Assembly (NCBI GenBank): GCA_013400115.1
Contig: VXBP01010281.1
Span: 1 to 64,000, forward strand
Source of the DNA: Rhinopomastus cyanomelas
Taxonomy: Eukaryota > Chordata > Aves > Bucerotiformes > Rhinopomastidae
Direction: 5' to 3'
DNA length: 64,000 nucleotides
The translations under genes and the position numbers were made by a program. Below, piece by piece: positions 43,362 to 54,429 of this stretch (positions are counted from its first letter, which is position 1; each line of letters opens with the position of its first letter). The notes below the pieces were generated by a model. The model saw only the letters and a list, made by a program, of their open reading frames with translations. It did not search any database and had not been told where the DNA came from.

Positions 43362-43591
43362 GTAAGTCAGAGCTTGCTTCTTGCTCTTCGTTTGCACCCT
43401 ACTGCAGTGCTGTCTGCTTTGGCAGGAAGCCACCCAGGGTTTCCTGCCATGTTGGGTTCGGGACCAGATTTGAGAGACTGGATTTGGGATCTGCCTGGGT
43501 AGTTGGCCTCTTCTGATGGAACCAGTGTTGGACTAAGTGCCAAATGCACGGGTGTTCAGAAAGAAACTACAGCTGTGAGGAACCTGGGATT

Positions 43592-43685
43592 TAATCTAGA
43601 TGGATGATCTAGATGCTGTGGTGGACGGACGGGGCTAGATGATCTTTTGAGGTTCCTCCCAATCTTTAATGTTTTGTGACTCTGG
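43592..43685 (+). mobile_element. CR1 tail in gene G intron
   Basis: GGATGATCTAGATGCTGTGG to AATGTTTTGTGACTCTGG. Confidence 0.7.
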
Positions 43686-43829
43686 ATAGTAGAGACTTTC
43701 CTAGCCAGTATGGGATGGGCTATGAGTTGAGTGTCTGCTTTAAGCTGCCAAAGAAATTGAGAGATCCAAGCACCAGAAAAAGACCTTCTTTGTGTTTCTT
43801 CCAGCTTTGCCTACACAAGCACCAACAAA

Positions 43830-44081
43830 ATGGGCTGCTGCGGTGGAAACAACAACAATAACTGCACTGTGTGCTGCTACAGCACCAGCAGGAAGTCGTG
43901 CTGCAAGAGACCCATGTGCTGCTCTCCCATGCAGTGCTGCTGCCCCTCCACCTGCTGCATGCCTGTCCAGAGCTGCTGCATGCCCTGCTGCATGCCTCAG
44001 ACCTGCTGCTACACCATAAGCAGCAACAACAACAGCGGAGGCTGCTGCGGCGGGAACAACGGAGGCTGCTGCGGCAACTAA
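43830..44081 (+). CDS. Asn/Gly/Cys-rich EDC protein (gene G)
   Basis: Encodes 83 residues. The acceptor CCAG ends at 43804, then CTTTGCCTACACAAGC leads to the ATG. Order: MGCCGGNNNNNCTVCCYS; a basic CKRPMCCSPMQCCCPSTCC core; two Cys/Met/Pro units (MPVQSCCMPCCMPQTCC); YTISSNNNSGGCC; and a terminal GGNNGGCCGN that mirrors the start. The Asn-Gly-Cys ends flanking a Cys/Pro core suggest a disulphide-rich structural protein (inference). Gene H is a close paralogue lacking the MPVQSCC unit. The 3' UTR is also similar between the two (GATATGGCCCTRAAYGCTC; CTGTAGATCTTCTCTTCTTT). AATAAA is at 44364-44369. I do not recognise a published symbol with confidence. Confidence 0.9.
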   Translation: MGCCGGNNNNNCTVCCYSTSRKSCCKRPMCCSPMQCCCPSTCCMPVQSCCMPCCMPQTCCYTISSNNNSGGCCGGNNGGCCGN

Positions 44082-44601
44082 ACCTGTCGGCAAAGGGCAG
44101 GCAGGGCTGCATCTTCCCTCCTGGCTCATTCGGCACTGGATGTGCATATGGATTTGGATATGGCCCTAAACGCTCTCCCTCTGTGCTTAGAGGCTGTAGA
44201 TCTTCTCTTCTTTGCCTCCCTTTAATCACCAGATGCTTTGAAGTTGCTACTCACCGAGCAGCGTGATCCTCCTCTGGAAGCACTGGTCCTGCTGTTCATT
44301 TCCTTCTTGGGGCATGGGTTCTACTCTTTTAATCACTGTTTTGCTTCAGTTTGTCTGAAAAGCAATAAAAATAGTAGTTTATGACCCTGCAAAAACTCTT
44401 GGTGGTTATTTGTCTGCTGGCTGGCGAGTCCATCACCATCACCTCTTCTTTGCCTTTTTCTCCAGTGTTGGGATGCTCCTGTCTCAAAGATGATAACTAG
44501 GGTAGGGGGGCTTCCTGTGGCAAGAAAACCATTTCATCCCTGATGCAGTCTTGAGCTTCTTCTATTCAAACACATGTTGAATGTCTGGCATCTCTGTGAA
44601 G

Positions 44602-44829
44602 AATGGATTCCACATCAGCATGAGAAGGACCTTCTTCCCAGTGAGGGTGCCAGAGCACTGGAAGGGGCTGCCCACGGCAGGTTGTGGAGTCTCCTCCTCT
44701 GGAGACGTTTCAAACCCTCCTGGGCTGTTCTTGTGTGACTGGATGTAGGGGATCCTGCAGTGGCAGGGGGATGGGACTGGATGATCTTTCGAGGTCCCTT
44801 CCAATCTCTAGTGTTCCCTGATTCTGTGA
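44602..44829 (+). mobile_element. CR1 3' fragment
   Basis: GGATTCCACATCAGCATGAG to TTCCCTGATTCTGTGA. Confidence 0.9.
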
Positions 44830-46567
44830 AATAGGAAGAAAATAAAACATGAATTTATGAAGGATGTTAATTTCTTTGGGAACAGTTTGACACAGACGCT
44901 TCCCAACTAGGAAATCCCCACGGATTTCAACCAGCTAGCACCAACTTCAGAACATACAGCCCCTATAAACAGTTTAGCATCTGTGAGATGGAGGTCCAAA
45001 ATTGCCTGAGATCTCAGATGTCGAGGTGATGCATCACAACAGATGGTGAGAAGCCTCCTCTGTCTTTAAGAAGTGACTGAATCAGAAAGAGTTAGCCCAT
45101 GTTCACAGCCAGCAAGATCTGCACCCCAGCCCTGATTCTGTCTTCAATGTCCTTTAGCGACCGTTTCCACGCTCATCCAGCCCCTTCTTTGCACTAAGAT
45201 TCATACCCCACTTCCCAGAGACCATTTCAGTACCTACGTTACTTGAGCACAACTATCTTGGGTGGGAGATGCCCACGTAGATCCTCGCTTGTTCTTGCAG
45301 TCGCAGGATGCACTGGTGAGAACTTTCCCTCCAGAGGCAGAAGTGAAGGGTCGCCCTTTGCTTCTGTCCTAGTAATTCCTTGGAGGTTAATCAGTTCTCA
45401 TGGGCAGACGGTTCTCACGATGCCTCCTCAGAGGGGACCTGCTGGAAAGGAAATGCCAGAGATGTTCTGCTGCCCTATCTGCTGGAGCTGAATTACAGGC
45501 GTAGCTTCTCCAGCATTTCTCTTAAGGAATTGCTTTCATTCCAGGGAAGCCTGGAAAGGAGCTTCCTGCTCCTTTTTTCTGCAGCAGGGGTGAAGCAGCA
45601 CTAAAATCACACTCTGCTCCCCCCTGCACTGTGCACAAAGCCAACCAAGGCTCCTGCTGTCATCCTGGGTCTGGTAGTCGCTCATCCAGGAGGACCCCTC
45701 TTTGCAGCACGGTGGAGATCTTGGAGAACGTCAGGCAGCAGACAAGGAAGTGGCCAGGCAGGCTCTGCCATCCTCTCATTAGGCAGCGCTCCTCTCAGGG
45801 TAATGTGATGAGATCTTCAAATGGGAGCTGCATGTTGAAAATTCCACCTGGATACCCCGTGTTCCTGCCAGCGTTCAGCCCCACAGCAAAGTACATTGGA
45901 GGCAGTGGCTGGCATTAAGCAGGCACTCATCCGCCCTCACTCAGTTGCCCAAGGCTCTGCCTTACCTTGACCTTCCTCCATTCCTCTCTCTCTCTCTCTC
46001 TCTCTCTCTCCCCCAGAAATTGGTTCCACCTCAACAATGTCTCTTCCTGCATCATTGGTGAGTTCGTTCCTCCCACGTAGCCCCATGACCCCAGTAAGGA
46101 CACAGTTTCTGCGTTTGCCACACGTCTTCCACCTTCATATCTCTCTAGATCCATGCTGGGATCCTTCATTTACCACCTCCAACACCCACAAACAGTCCTG
46201 CACGACCTCCAACTGTAAATCCTTCTCCCTAGCCCGCTGAGGAGCTGGAGACAGGTGGTCCCGCTCTGTCCAGCACACAAGGACGCTTCAGATGGATGCA
46301 AGGGGAGGTTGCAGGAAGGACACGTTGGCTTGGAGAGCATTGCGCCCTGTCCCAGAGCCATCACCTCCTGCATTGCCCCTTGCACGGGCAGTGCTTCCAC
46401 TCAACATTTGAATTACAATTCAAACTACTCCGAAGAGGATGTCCAGTTCTGAGCTTTCAAGAATGTTTCTAGGAAAGCAGCCCCACCAAAGCAAGGCAAG
46501 ACCGGAAGCGCTCTTGTGTCAGTGACGCCCACATGCAACTCGAAACCCCTCAAGTTAGGAGGACTTC
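44830..46567. other. Intergenic with a CT microsatellite
   Basis: A (TC)n tract lies at about 45985-46011. Otherwise unique sequence with no EDC promoter, exon or repeat signature. Confidence 0.4.
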
Positions 46568-46955
46568 ACAGAATCACAGAACATTTGGCATTGGAAGGGA
46601 CCTCAAGAGATCATCCAGTCCAATCCCACATTTGAATCGCAGAACATCAGGGACAGGAAGGGACCTTGAAAGATCATCCAGTCCAATCCCCCTGCCACAG
46701 CAGAATCACCTAGATCAAGCTGCATAGGAACACACCCAGGTGGGTTTTCCAGAAGAGGCTCCACAACCCCCCTGGGCAGCCCCTTCCAGTGCTCCGTCAC
46801 CCTCACTGGGAAGAAGGTCCTTCTCACATTGATGTGGAACCTCCTCTGTTCCAGCTCACACACAAGCTCGCCTTGTCCAGTCACTGGGTGCCCCTGAGCT
46901 CCATCCTCCTGACACCTGCCCTTTCCGTATTTGCACACATCTAAGGAAGCTTAAG
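46568..46955 (-). mobile_element. CR1 with a duplicated 3' end
   Basis: The first about 60 nt (CACAGAATCACAGAACATTT to ATCATCCAGTCCAATCCC) are repeated at 46634 before the body continues. Confidence 0.85.
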
Positions 46956-47517
46956 GACACGGATGCCTTGGGTAGGGAAAAGATGCTCTCAGCATGCACG
47001 AGGGTGAGCTGATCTTGCGTGGAGTCACGTGCGGGTGACTGAGACCCAGCAGCCGGTGTGACCCTCCACCTATCCCACCTTGCGCCCTCCTCACGTGCAT
47101 GTCCTGCGACGGGAACAAAGGTTCCCACCTTCATGAAAACTTCTAAACGCTCCTTTCAAACACCAGTCCAATGAACCAGCCGATCACGTGCCCCGAAGAC
47201 ACGACCCGGGGTACAGCTCCTACACTGATTCAGCATCAGCCGCTGCTGAGTAAGTACCTGAGCATCTTCGGCCGCCACCGTCTGCGTTTGTCAAACAGAT
47301 ACGAGGACGCGTTTTTGGCTCCATTGCAAGGTTGCAGAGAGGACAAATTCATGAGTATTCATAGGAGCCCTTTGATTATCTGCAGGCTAAACAATTACGA
47401 GCCAAAACAAAGGTAGCGATCACAAATAATAAGGCAAAGAGTAAATACCAGAAGCCACGTACAGGTAAGAAGTATGGGTTTGGGTTAGTCAACAGGGAAA
47501 CTCAAATGGTCAATGGC
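46956..47517. promoter_or_regulatory. Repeat-free block upstream of gene H
   Basis: Contains GAGGACAAATTCATGAGTAT (about 47339), CTAAACAATTACGAGCC (about 47388) and GTAAATACCAGAAGCCACGT (about 47442). The first and last have counterparts upstream of gene G (GAGGCAAATTCATTAGGAGC, GTGAATACCAGAAGACACGT). Candidate conserved control region. Confidence 0.45.
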
Positions 47518-47626
47518 TGTCTCACTTCCAGGAGGAAGGTGTCTAGGACTATAAAAGGTCTCCCAGGCCAGCTTGCTTCATTCGCTCGTCTTCTCTTCCC
47601 TTCAGCTCTCCTCACTCTTCACCGGG
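47518..47626 (+). promoter_or_regulatory. Gene H promoter and exon 1
   Basis: TGTCTCACTTCC (47518-47529) matches the loricrin and gene B element exactly. TATAAAA is at 47550-47556. Exon 1 begins near CTTCATTCGCTCG and ends at 47626 before GTAAGT. Confidence 0.85.
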
Positions 47627-47974
47627 GTAAGTGAGAACATCTCAACCTTCCTTCTTCACCACGAAAGAGAAATGCTCCGGACACATTCTAGCAGTCTGGA
47701 GATATAACTAGGTATCTAGACTTTGGCCAAGGTTGGGCTTTTGTAAAGGAATTAGGGGGATGAGCTGGAAGTGTTACGGGATGGGGAGGCTACAGGGGTA
47801 CCAGTAGGGCTGTGTAGAACAAGCGGACTGAGGACTTTCAGGACACTGACTGAGGACAATGTGTGATCCTTGCCAAGAGTCTAGGGATGGGATGCATTGA
47901 TATGAGCAGGGGGGCATCTACCATGCAGGGAAAAGAGAGAAAAGAGCAAGAGCCACTGCAAAAAAGATGCAGCA

Positions 47975-48163
47975 AACTCGGGTGCACTGGAAGGGGCTTC
48001 CCAGGGAGGTTGTGGAGTCTCCTTCTCTGGAGACGTTTAAAACCCTCCTGGATGTGTTCCTGTAGGACTGGATGTAGGTGATCCTGCCGTGGCAGGGGGA
48101 TTGGACTGGATGATGTTTTGAGGTCCCTTCCAACCCACAATGTCCTGTGACTCTGTGATTCCT
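47975..48163 (+). mobile_element. CR1 3' fragment in gene H intron
   Basis: GGTGCACTGGAAGGGGCTTC to GTCCTGTGACTCTGTGATT. Confidence 0.85.
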
Positions 48164-48282
48164 CGAATCTCCACCGTTACCATGAGCAGAGCTTTGAATT
48201 AATTCCGTGTGTGCAGATACCCTGCTCCCAGTCACAGACTCTCTCTGTTTCTCCCAGCTTTGCCCACACAACCACCAACACA

Positions 48283-48519
48283 ATGAGCAACGGCTGTGGA
48301 TGCTGCGGTGGAAACAACAACAACAGCTACACTGTGTGCTGCTACAGCAGCCCCAAGAGCTGCAAGAGACCCATGTGCTGCTCTCCCATGCAGTGCTGCT
48401 GCCCCTCCACCTGCTGCATGCCCTGCTGCATGCCTCAGACCTGCTGCTACACCATAAGCAGTAACAACAACAGGGGAGGCTGCTGCGGCGGGAACAACGG
48501 AGGCTGCTGTGGCAACTAG
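48283..48519 (+). CDS. Asn/Gly/Cys-rich EDC protein (gene H)
   Basis: Encodes 78 residues from the first ATG of exon 2 (acceptor AG at 48256-48257); the upstream part of the open frame is intronic. Sequence plan: MSNGCGCCGGNNNNSYTVCC, YSSPKSCKRPMCC, SPMQCCCPSTCCMPCC, MPQTCCYTISSNNNRGGCC, GGNNGGCCGN. Compared with gene G it gains MSNGC at the start, loses five residues (MPVQSCC versus one CCMP) and replaces SGG by RGG. AATAAA is at 48829-48834. G and H look like a recent tandem duplication, judged by coding, 3' UTR and promoter similarity. Confidence 0.9.
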   Translation: MSNGCGCCGGNNNNSYTVCCYSSPKSCKRPMCCSPMQCCCPSTCCMPCCMPQTCCYTISSNNNRGGCCGGNNGGCCGN

Positions 48520-48902
48520 ACCCTCTCTGCAAAGGGAAGACTCCGCTGCTTCCATCCGGCCTCGTTCACTGTTGGAAATGGATACAGATGTGGATATGGC
48601 CCTGAATGCTCCTCCTCCTTCATTTAGAGACTGTAGATCTTCTCTTCTTTGCATCCCTTTAATCACCAAAGTGTGAAGTGCTTTGAAGTTGCTGCTCACT
48701 GATCAGTGTGATTGTCCTCTCGGAGCGCTGGTCCTGCTCTTCATCTCCCTCTTGCTGAGTGATGTCTAGTGCTGTTGACACTCCACACTCTGTTCTCTTG
48801 CTTTAGTCTCCAGTTAGCCATCAAAGACAATAAAATGTGTGAGTTTTAACACTGCAAGCTGCTGGTTCATGTTTATTCATTTCTCTTTGTCTTAAATTAT
48901 AG

Positions 48903-49036
48903 CTCTGGAGATGTTTCAAACCCGCCTGGACATGTTCCTGTGCGACTTGGTCTAGGTGATCCTGCTGCAGCAGGAAGATTGGACTGGATGTTCTTTTGAG
49001 GCCCCTTCCAGTCCCTAATGTTCCATGAGTCTATGT
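48903..49036 (+). mobile_element. CR1 tail
   Basis: CTCTGGAGATGTTTCAAACC to CCATGAGTCTATG, only about 70 nt past the gene H poly(A) signal. Confidence 0.85.
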
Positions 49037-50084
49037 GGTAAACATCTGGGATCACTCTCTCACCCAAGGAAAAGTAGTGCTTGCTGGTGTCACCACGTCA
49101 TCCAAGCTAAAGGAGTATCCACTTGGCCCTGCAGTTTCGTGTTATCTTTCCCCTGATGATGACTTTGAAGACAGACTCCGCCATCAAAGCAACCCTATGG
49201 TCCTAAAGTCAGACCTGAAGGGGGCTTTTCGTTAACGGAAACTTTCCCTATTAATTTTAAAGCATTTTCTTATCCATTTTAAAGCATTTAAACTTTTCCT
49301 ATTAATTTTCCTGTTAGTCTTCAAGCAGCTTCTTAAAAGGCTTCATACATTGTCCGTAAGATTAATTAGACCAGCCAGCACGGTCTGCGTGGTGCGGGGA
49401 GGGAGCGACTCGTTGGAAGATGTAGGAGTCTAGCCTGAAGGACTCAGAGAAAGACAATCTTGTTTCATCTGCAGTTCTGTTAAAATCTGGCCGATTTTAA
49501 GAGGTGATCTTCAGGAGTTAAATATTTTCACTTTGATTTTCTGTGAAACTCTCTGGAGAAGAGAAGTGAATCCTGACATGAAAAGCTCCCAAACCAGCAC
49601 AACCTTGGCAACGAGCTATAAACCCAAAGCCTTTGCAAGCCCTTAGCAGATACCGAGGTCTCATCTGTCCTTATGTTCAAGTCCCCAGCCAGGCAATTGC
49701 ATTTTTTCCCTGTAGCTAAGGAATAAATTATCTCAGTGACAGCGAAGTCGTCAGGTCCAAACACACGCCCCGGAGTCACGCCCCTGAATTCTGCACATGC
49801 TTTTCCCAGTGATTCAAACACAAACACCACTGGACAAAGCTCTGAGCATCTCTTAAGAGAGGCTCCTCCGTGGTGTGAGTGCATGGAAATACCTTCCGCA
49901 CCGACAGCCCCGGGGCTGCTGTGAGAGGTACTTTCCAGGTCGTTAAAAAATGCCTGGACCTCCACAGAAATGCAGAGGAGCAGCTACGTGGAAAATGAGT
50001 CAAGGCAGAGGTGTCAGAAAGGTGGACACCTCACCATAACTCCAGCTGCCAGGTTTCTCTGCATCGTGTCCAGATATCACAGAG
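49037..50084. other. Intergenic, nothing recognised
   Basis: Contains an internal duplication of an AT-rich word (TATTAATTTTAAAGCATTTT, TTATCCATTTTAAAGCATTT) near 49250-49300; otherwise featureless. Confidence 0.4.
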
Positions 50085-50343
50085 GGGCAGAGTCCTAAAA
50101 GTTGGAAGAGACCTCCGAGATCATCAGTACAACCCTCAACCCAACCCCACCATGTCCTAGAATCACAGAATCATAGAATCACAGAATCATAGAATTATAG
50201 GTTGGAAGGGACATCCATCTAGAAGTGAATGGCCTGCCTGGCCATGTTCCTGTGTGACTGGATCTAGGGGATCCTGCTGTGGCAGGGGGATTGGACTGGA
50301 TGATCTTTCAAGATCCCTTCCAATGCCTAGTGTCCTGTGATTT
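50085..50343. mobile_element. Fused CR1 ends in opposite orientations
   Basis: A minus-strand tail (serial AGAATCATAGAATC repeats around 50160-50200) is joined to a plus-strand tail at about 50215-50343 that ends TGTCCTGTGATTTTA. Confidence 0.75.
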
Positions 50344-50749
50344 TACTCTCTTTTCTTCCCCCCCCCCATGAAAAACAGATTTCCATTTGCATTCCTCTGC
50401 TCCAACACCCGGTTTCAAGCCACAAGCCATCAGGCACCAGGACATGGGACTGGACACCAGGTTCTCCTGGACCTTCTTGTGGTTTTTCCCACTGAGAGGC
50501 TCCTTTGGGGCACATCACTCAGCACGCCGGTATTCCAGGTATCCTCATCCCAGGATCCCATCTGACTAAGAGCCGTATTCGAACACGACCGAAGGGAGAA
50601 CTAATTAGATAATGGCCACTACACATCCACGGAGCTAAGCTGACATCACATCAGGCTGCTAATTGCAGCTGATTAATCCAAGAGCCAGTGCCAGAAGAAG
50701 TGTACATGCAGCAGTGGCACTCACGGCTCAGCTATTAATTCCCACGGCA
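50344..50749. other. Unique sequence upstream of gene I
   Basis: Includes CTAATTAGATAAT and GCTAATTGCAGCTGATTAATC around 50600-50680, TAATT-type motifs seen near other promoters; no coding signal. Confidence 0.35.
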
Positions 50750-50853
50750 TGTCTCATTTCCAAGAGAGCTCAGCTGCATATAAAAGCTTTCGGCTCCAGC
50801 GCCGTCCTCAAGACTCAGACTCCCTGCTCAACCCGTCCATCACCAACCACAGG
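50750..50853 (+). promoter_or_regulatory. Gene I promoter and exon 1
   Basis: TGTCTCATTTCC is at 50750-50761 and TATAAAAG at 50779-50786. Exon 1 ends AACCACAGG at 50853 before GTGAGT. Confidence 0.8.
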
Positions 50854-50992
50854 GTGAGTTGGATTCCCTCAGCTGCCTCGGATCCCTCAGTTTGTTTTCT
50901 TAGAAACAGCAAGAAAAAAAACAAGTCAGTGGGTTTTTTCCCCTCGTGACCGGACTGTTTATCTCCAAAGGCTTGGCCATCTCTGCCGCGGG

Positions 50993-51577
50993 ATGATCTA
51001 CTATAAAGGCGGCGGCGGCCAGGACTTGTGCCACGACGGCCCCGTTTGTGGAGAGAAGGGCTGGACACAGCACGGTTCCACTGGGTGCTGCCACGAATGC
51101 CCCATGGGCACCACAGATCTGCCCCCGTGTCATGACTCCGGCAGCATCAGCCGCGACATTGAGGGCTCCTGTCAGAGTGCGCCGCAAGGTTGCCAGCCCG
51201 TGGAGCCTTGCCCGCCACAGAGCCGCTGCGATTTCGGCAAACCCCGGCGGCGGGTGGAGGTGAGCCACGTACAGCCCACCTGTCCCCCACCTGTGAAAAT
51301 CCACCGCCGGCCGCTGCAGCAGTACCGGCCGCCCCTGCACTGCGAGGAGCCCGAGTGCTGCAAGCCCCGGCGGAGAGTGGAACAGTGTCCCGTTGAAGAT
51401 GATCGTCCCCACATCATCCTGCATCCCCTGCCACCGCAGCGTCGCGGTCCCTGTGTCCCATGCTGCTCCCCACCCGTCCAGCACCACCGCCCGGTGCCTG
51501 TGCCTCTGCCACCATATCCCAGCCAGCACCAGCAAAAGAAGGTCACTCTCTTGCCACCATGTCTGCAGAAGAAATGA
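50993..51577 (+). CDS. Pro/Cys/His/Arg-rich EDC protein (gene I)
   Basis: Encodes 194 residues. A probable acceptor CTCCAAAG at 50970 gives an intron of only about 117 nt, the shortest here. The product starts MIYYKGGGGQDLCHDGPVCG; its MIY start resembles gene J (MIYSS). Two copies of the basic motif KPRRRVE occur (about residues 83 and 123). The middle is Pro/Gln-rich (CPPPVKIHRRPLQQYRPP) and the C-terminus alternates CVPCCSPPVQHHRPVPVPLP with a Lys/Gln tail (QHQQKKVTLLPPCLQKK). Lys/Gln-rich ends suggest transglutaminase cross-linking, as in known EDC proteins (inference). AATAAA is at 52035-52040. Distinct from the others; symbol not assigned. Confidence 0.85.
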   Translation: MIYYKGGGGQDLCHDGPVCGEKGWTQHGSTGCCHECPMGTTDLPPCHDSGSISRDIEGSCQSAPQGCQPVEPCPPQSRCDFGKPRRRVEVSHVQPTCPPPVKIHRRPLQQYRPPLHCEEPECCKPRRRVEQCPVEDDRPHIILHPLPPQRRGPCVPCCSPPVQHHRPVPVPLPPYPSQHQQKKVTLLPPCLQKK

Positions 51578-52040
51578 GCACGGAGCCGGCGAGGTGCTGG
51601 GTCTCCTCCCCAGCACGTGCCCACGCACTGCTCAATGGAGGAGACGCTTCGCTCCTCACCCAAACCTCTGCTTGTGGCAAGATGCAGTGGTGCTGCAGCT
51701 GATGGCTCATGGCTGCTCTTCACACGTCGCACTGACACTTTAATTTCCCAGGGTCTTCCCCTGCTTTTAAATCATCCAAACCCCACTTTGCTCTTCCTTG
51801 GGGTAGACCAGCCTTTTCTCCCTTCTTCTGAGGAGATGAGTGGCCTGGGGATGGAGAAGCTGAAAGGAAAGAGCCTGAGAAGGGTGGAGGACGTGGGCTG
51901 CCATGGATTCACCTCCTCCCATGGGTTCAGCAGACTGTGATTTCAAGATTGTTCAAGCAGAGAGACAGTACCTGCTCTGGCTGCAGGAACGTCAAGGACT
52001 CCTGCAGGTTTATTCCCCCCTCCTTGTATTTATGAATAAA

Positions 52041-52745
52041 GATGAAACTATTTATTGGACACTTGGTTCCTTCTATTTCTTTTTACTCCCCAAAAAAATA
52101 CCATCAACATTACAAAGAGAAGCCTTTAAAGTCATTAAACTTCTCACAAGGAAACCTCCAAATTTAAAATCCAAATTAGGGTTCAGGCATTCAGATTCCA
52201 GCCCTGGCTGTAGCAGCTTTGCCAGGCTGAACCCTGGGGGTACCCGGTGGGTTACCCCGGTGTCAGATCAGTGGAGGGACCTCGCTATGGTCCAGATGGG
52301 GGCACTGGAATATGGCCACCACCTCCATGAAGCAGGTAGCAGCACTGCACCGGGAGGCCATCCATCACGCAATGTTAATCACGATAACCACCGTGTGTCC
52401 CAGCACGTGAGGTGTGTCTGGGCATGCCGCGGATGCTTTCTCACCCGGTGCAGGAAGATGTGGGCCAGGTTCTTCCCCTGCAGCTCTGGCTCTCGTGGGC
52501 GTGTTGCTAACGCGCTGCTTCTCTCCCAGTTCTCCAGAAAAGCCTCCCACTGGGTGCATTAAAACCCATGTAGAGCTGTTTCATGCTGCTGCCCAAGCAC
52601 AGCCCCCCAGCAAAGAAAACCAGAAAGAAAAGGGAATTAAACAAATTCATGTTTTATTGGCACAGAAAGCCACAGCTTATTGTCCTCACGTGGAAATCTA
52701 ATCCAACGAGAAACCACTCTGTGGTTTCTACTTCTGGATGATGAA
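52041..52745. other. Intergenic, nothing recognised
   Basis: No repeat or exon signature. Confidence 0.4.
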
Positions 52746-52792
52746 CTTCTGCTTCAGAACTTCTGCTTCAGAACTTCTGCTTCAGAACAAGT
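52742..52792. repeat. 14-nt tandem repeat, three units
   Basis: TTCTGCTTCAGAAC repeated three times in a row. Confidence 0.85.
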
Positions 52793-52906
52793 CCATCTCA
52801 TTGGCTGTTTTCTTCCCACTGAAACCAGTTCCCAGACACTGTCCCAGCAAAGTGCCCAAAGCTCTGACTCAGATCCCAGAAGCCTTCACCTTGGCACTTC
52901 CAGGTC

Positions 52907-53105
52907 AATTCTGGTCCATCTCTTCCCCCAAGCTGCTTATGGCCATCCCTCTCATCCCAGGTAGTCCAGGACCCTTTCTCCAGCCTGTCCACATCCTGTC
53001 GTCAGGTTGATTTTGTTCCATCTCTTCCTCCAAGCTGCTTATGGCCATCCCTCTCATCCCAGGTAGTCCAGGACATTTTCTCCAGCCTGTGCACATCCCA
53101 TCCTC
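52907..53105. repeat. Tandem duplication, 102-nt unit
   Basis: The segment with CCATCTCTTCC, CAAGCTGCTTATGGCCATCC and CATCCCAGGTAGTCCAGGAC occurs twice, landmarks 102 nt apart. Confidence 0.85.
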
Positions 53106-53175
53106 CAGCAATTTCAGTCATTCACCTGAATTTGGTGCCACCTGTAGATCTGTCAAGTCCATCCCACCAAGTGGA

Positions 53176-53358
53176 TGACAAAGCCCTGGAAGGGGCTGCC
53201 CAGAGGATTGTGGAGTCTCTTCTCTGGAGACATTTAAAACCCACCTGGACATGTTCCTATGTGACTTGGTCTGGGGGATCCTGCTGTGGCAGGGGGATTG
53301 GACTGGATGATCTTTCGAGGTCCCTTCCAATCCCTGATGTTCTGTGATGCTGTGATCC
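53176..53358 (+). mobile_element. CR1 3' fragment
   Basis: GACAAAGCCCTGGAAGGGGC to GTTCTGTGATGCTGTGA. Confidence 0.85.
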
Positions 53359-53907
53359 CATTATCCAGGGCATTCATGAAGATGTTAAACAGCACTAGCA
53401 CCAGTATCAACCAGTTTTTCATCCTTCATACAGTTTGTCCATCCAGTCCATATCTCCACCAGCTTCACCAGCCAAGCTAACTTCAGGCTGCCATGGGAAA
53501 CTGTGCCAAAAGACTTTCAAGTGTAGTATCTATGAAAAGCTGAGGTAGCACCATCCATCGCACTCCACCATCCACAAAGCCAACCTCTTCATCAACGAAA
53601 CCCATCAGCATGAGTAGTGACTCTGAGCTGGCTCTTCCCCATCACCTGTTTGTGCTTCAGGCACCTGGAAGTGCTCCTCATGGGTAGCAGAAGGGGACGG
53701 TCGGGACTGTGCACATCACGGATATTAGCACTGTGCACATCACAGCCCCTGACTCACGGGTCACCCATCAGCCTCCACTCAGTGTCCTTTGGAGTTGGTG
53801 AATAAGTACCCGCCTCACGTAGCCAACGTGTGGCTCTAACGATGCCAGTCCTTTGTGTGCACCGCTCGGTAAGTACGTTGTAATTAAGAGATGCTTATCG
53901 GCAACCA
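53359..53907. other. Intergenic, nothing recognised
   Basis: A 40-nt near-duplication of CTGTGCACATCACGGATATTA and its neighbour around 53705-53745 is the only feature noted. Confidence 0.35.
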
Positions 53908-54105
53908 TGAGTCAAGCAGAACATGCCAAGAGCTGGGAACAGCATCCAGGTGAAGGAGATGTTTTCTCAATAAATAATTTAATCCTCGTTCCTGCAGTGT
54001 GTTTCATTTACAAGGGGAAGACTTGGGACCGTATAAAAGGCCTTCATCCCTTCTCCTCTCACAATCTACTCCCCTGGTCAACGTCTGCCTTCCCTTGTGA
54101 ATTGG
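53908..54105 (+). promoter_or_regulatory. Gene J promoter and exon 1
   Basis: TGAGTCA at 53908-53914 (AP-1-like) lies about 124 nt before TATAAAA (54032-54038). The element is diverged (TGTTTCATTTAC, 54000-54011) but at the standard spacing. Exon 1 ends at 54105 before GTAAGA. Confidence 0.8.
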
Positions 54106-54429
54106 GTAAGACACAGCCTAGAGCAGCCGGGTTTGTTTGTGGATGGATCAGGATTCAGGAGGACACAGGCCTGGCACGTTTGCACTGTCCTACAGACCTT
54201 GGGCTACACCAAGGGCCAGAGGATGATGGGCTAAGCCAAGAAAGGAGGTGTTGGGGGTCTTGGGTACAGGGTTTACAGCAATGTCACCAGATGCTGCAGA
54301 GCCTTACAGCGATTTCTGTTCTTAGAGGGATAAAAATACCATGTGTAAGGTCAGAAAGAGAATTTGAACATCATCTGGCTAGTATTTGGCAACCACAGGA
54401 TTTCCTTTAGATCCAGGCTTTCAGGATAA

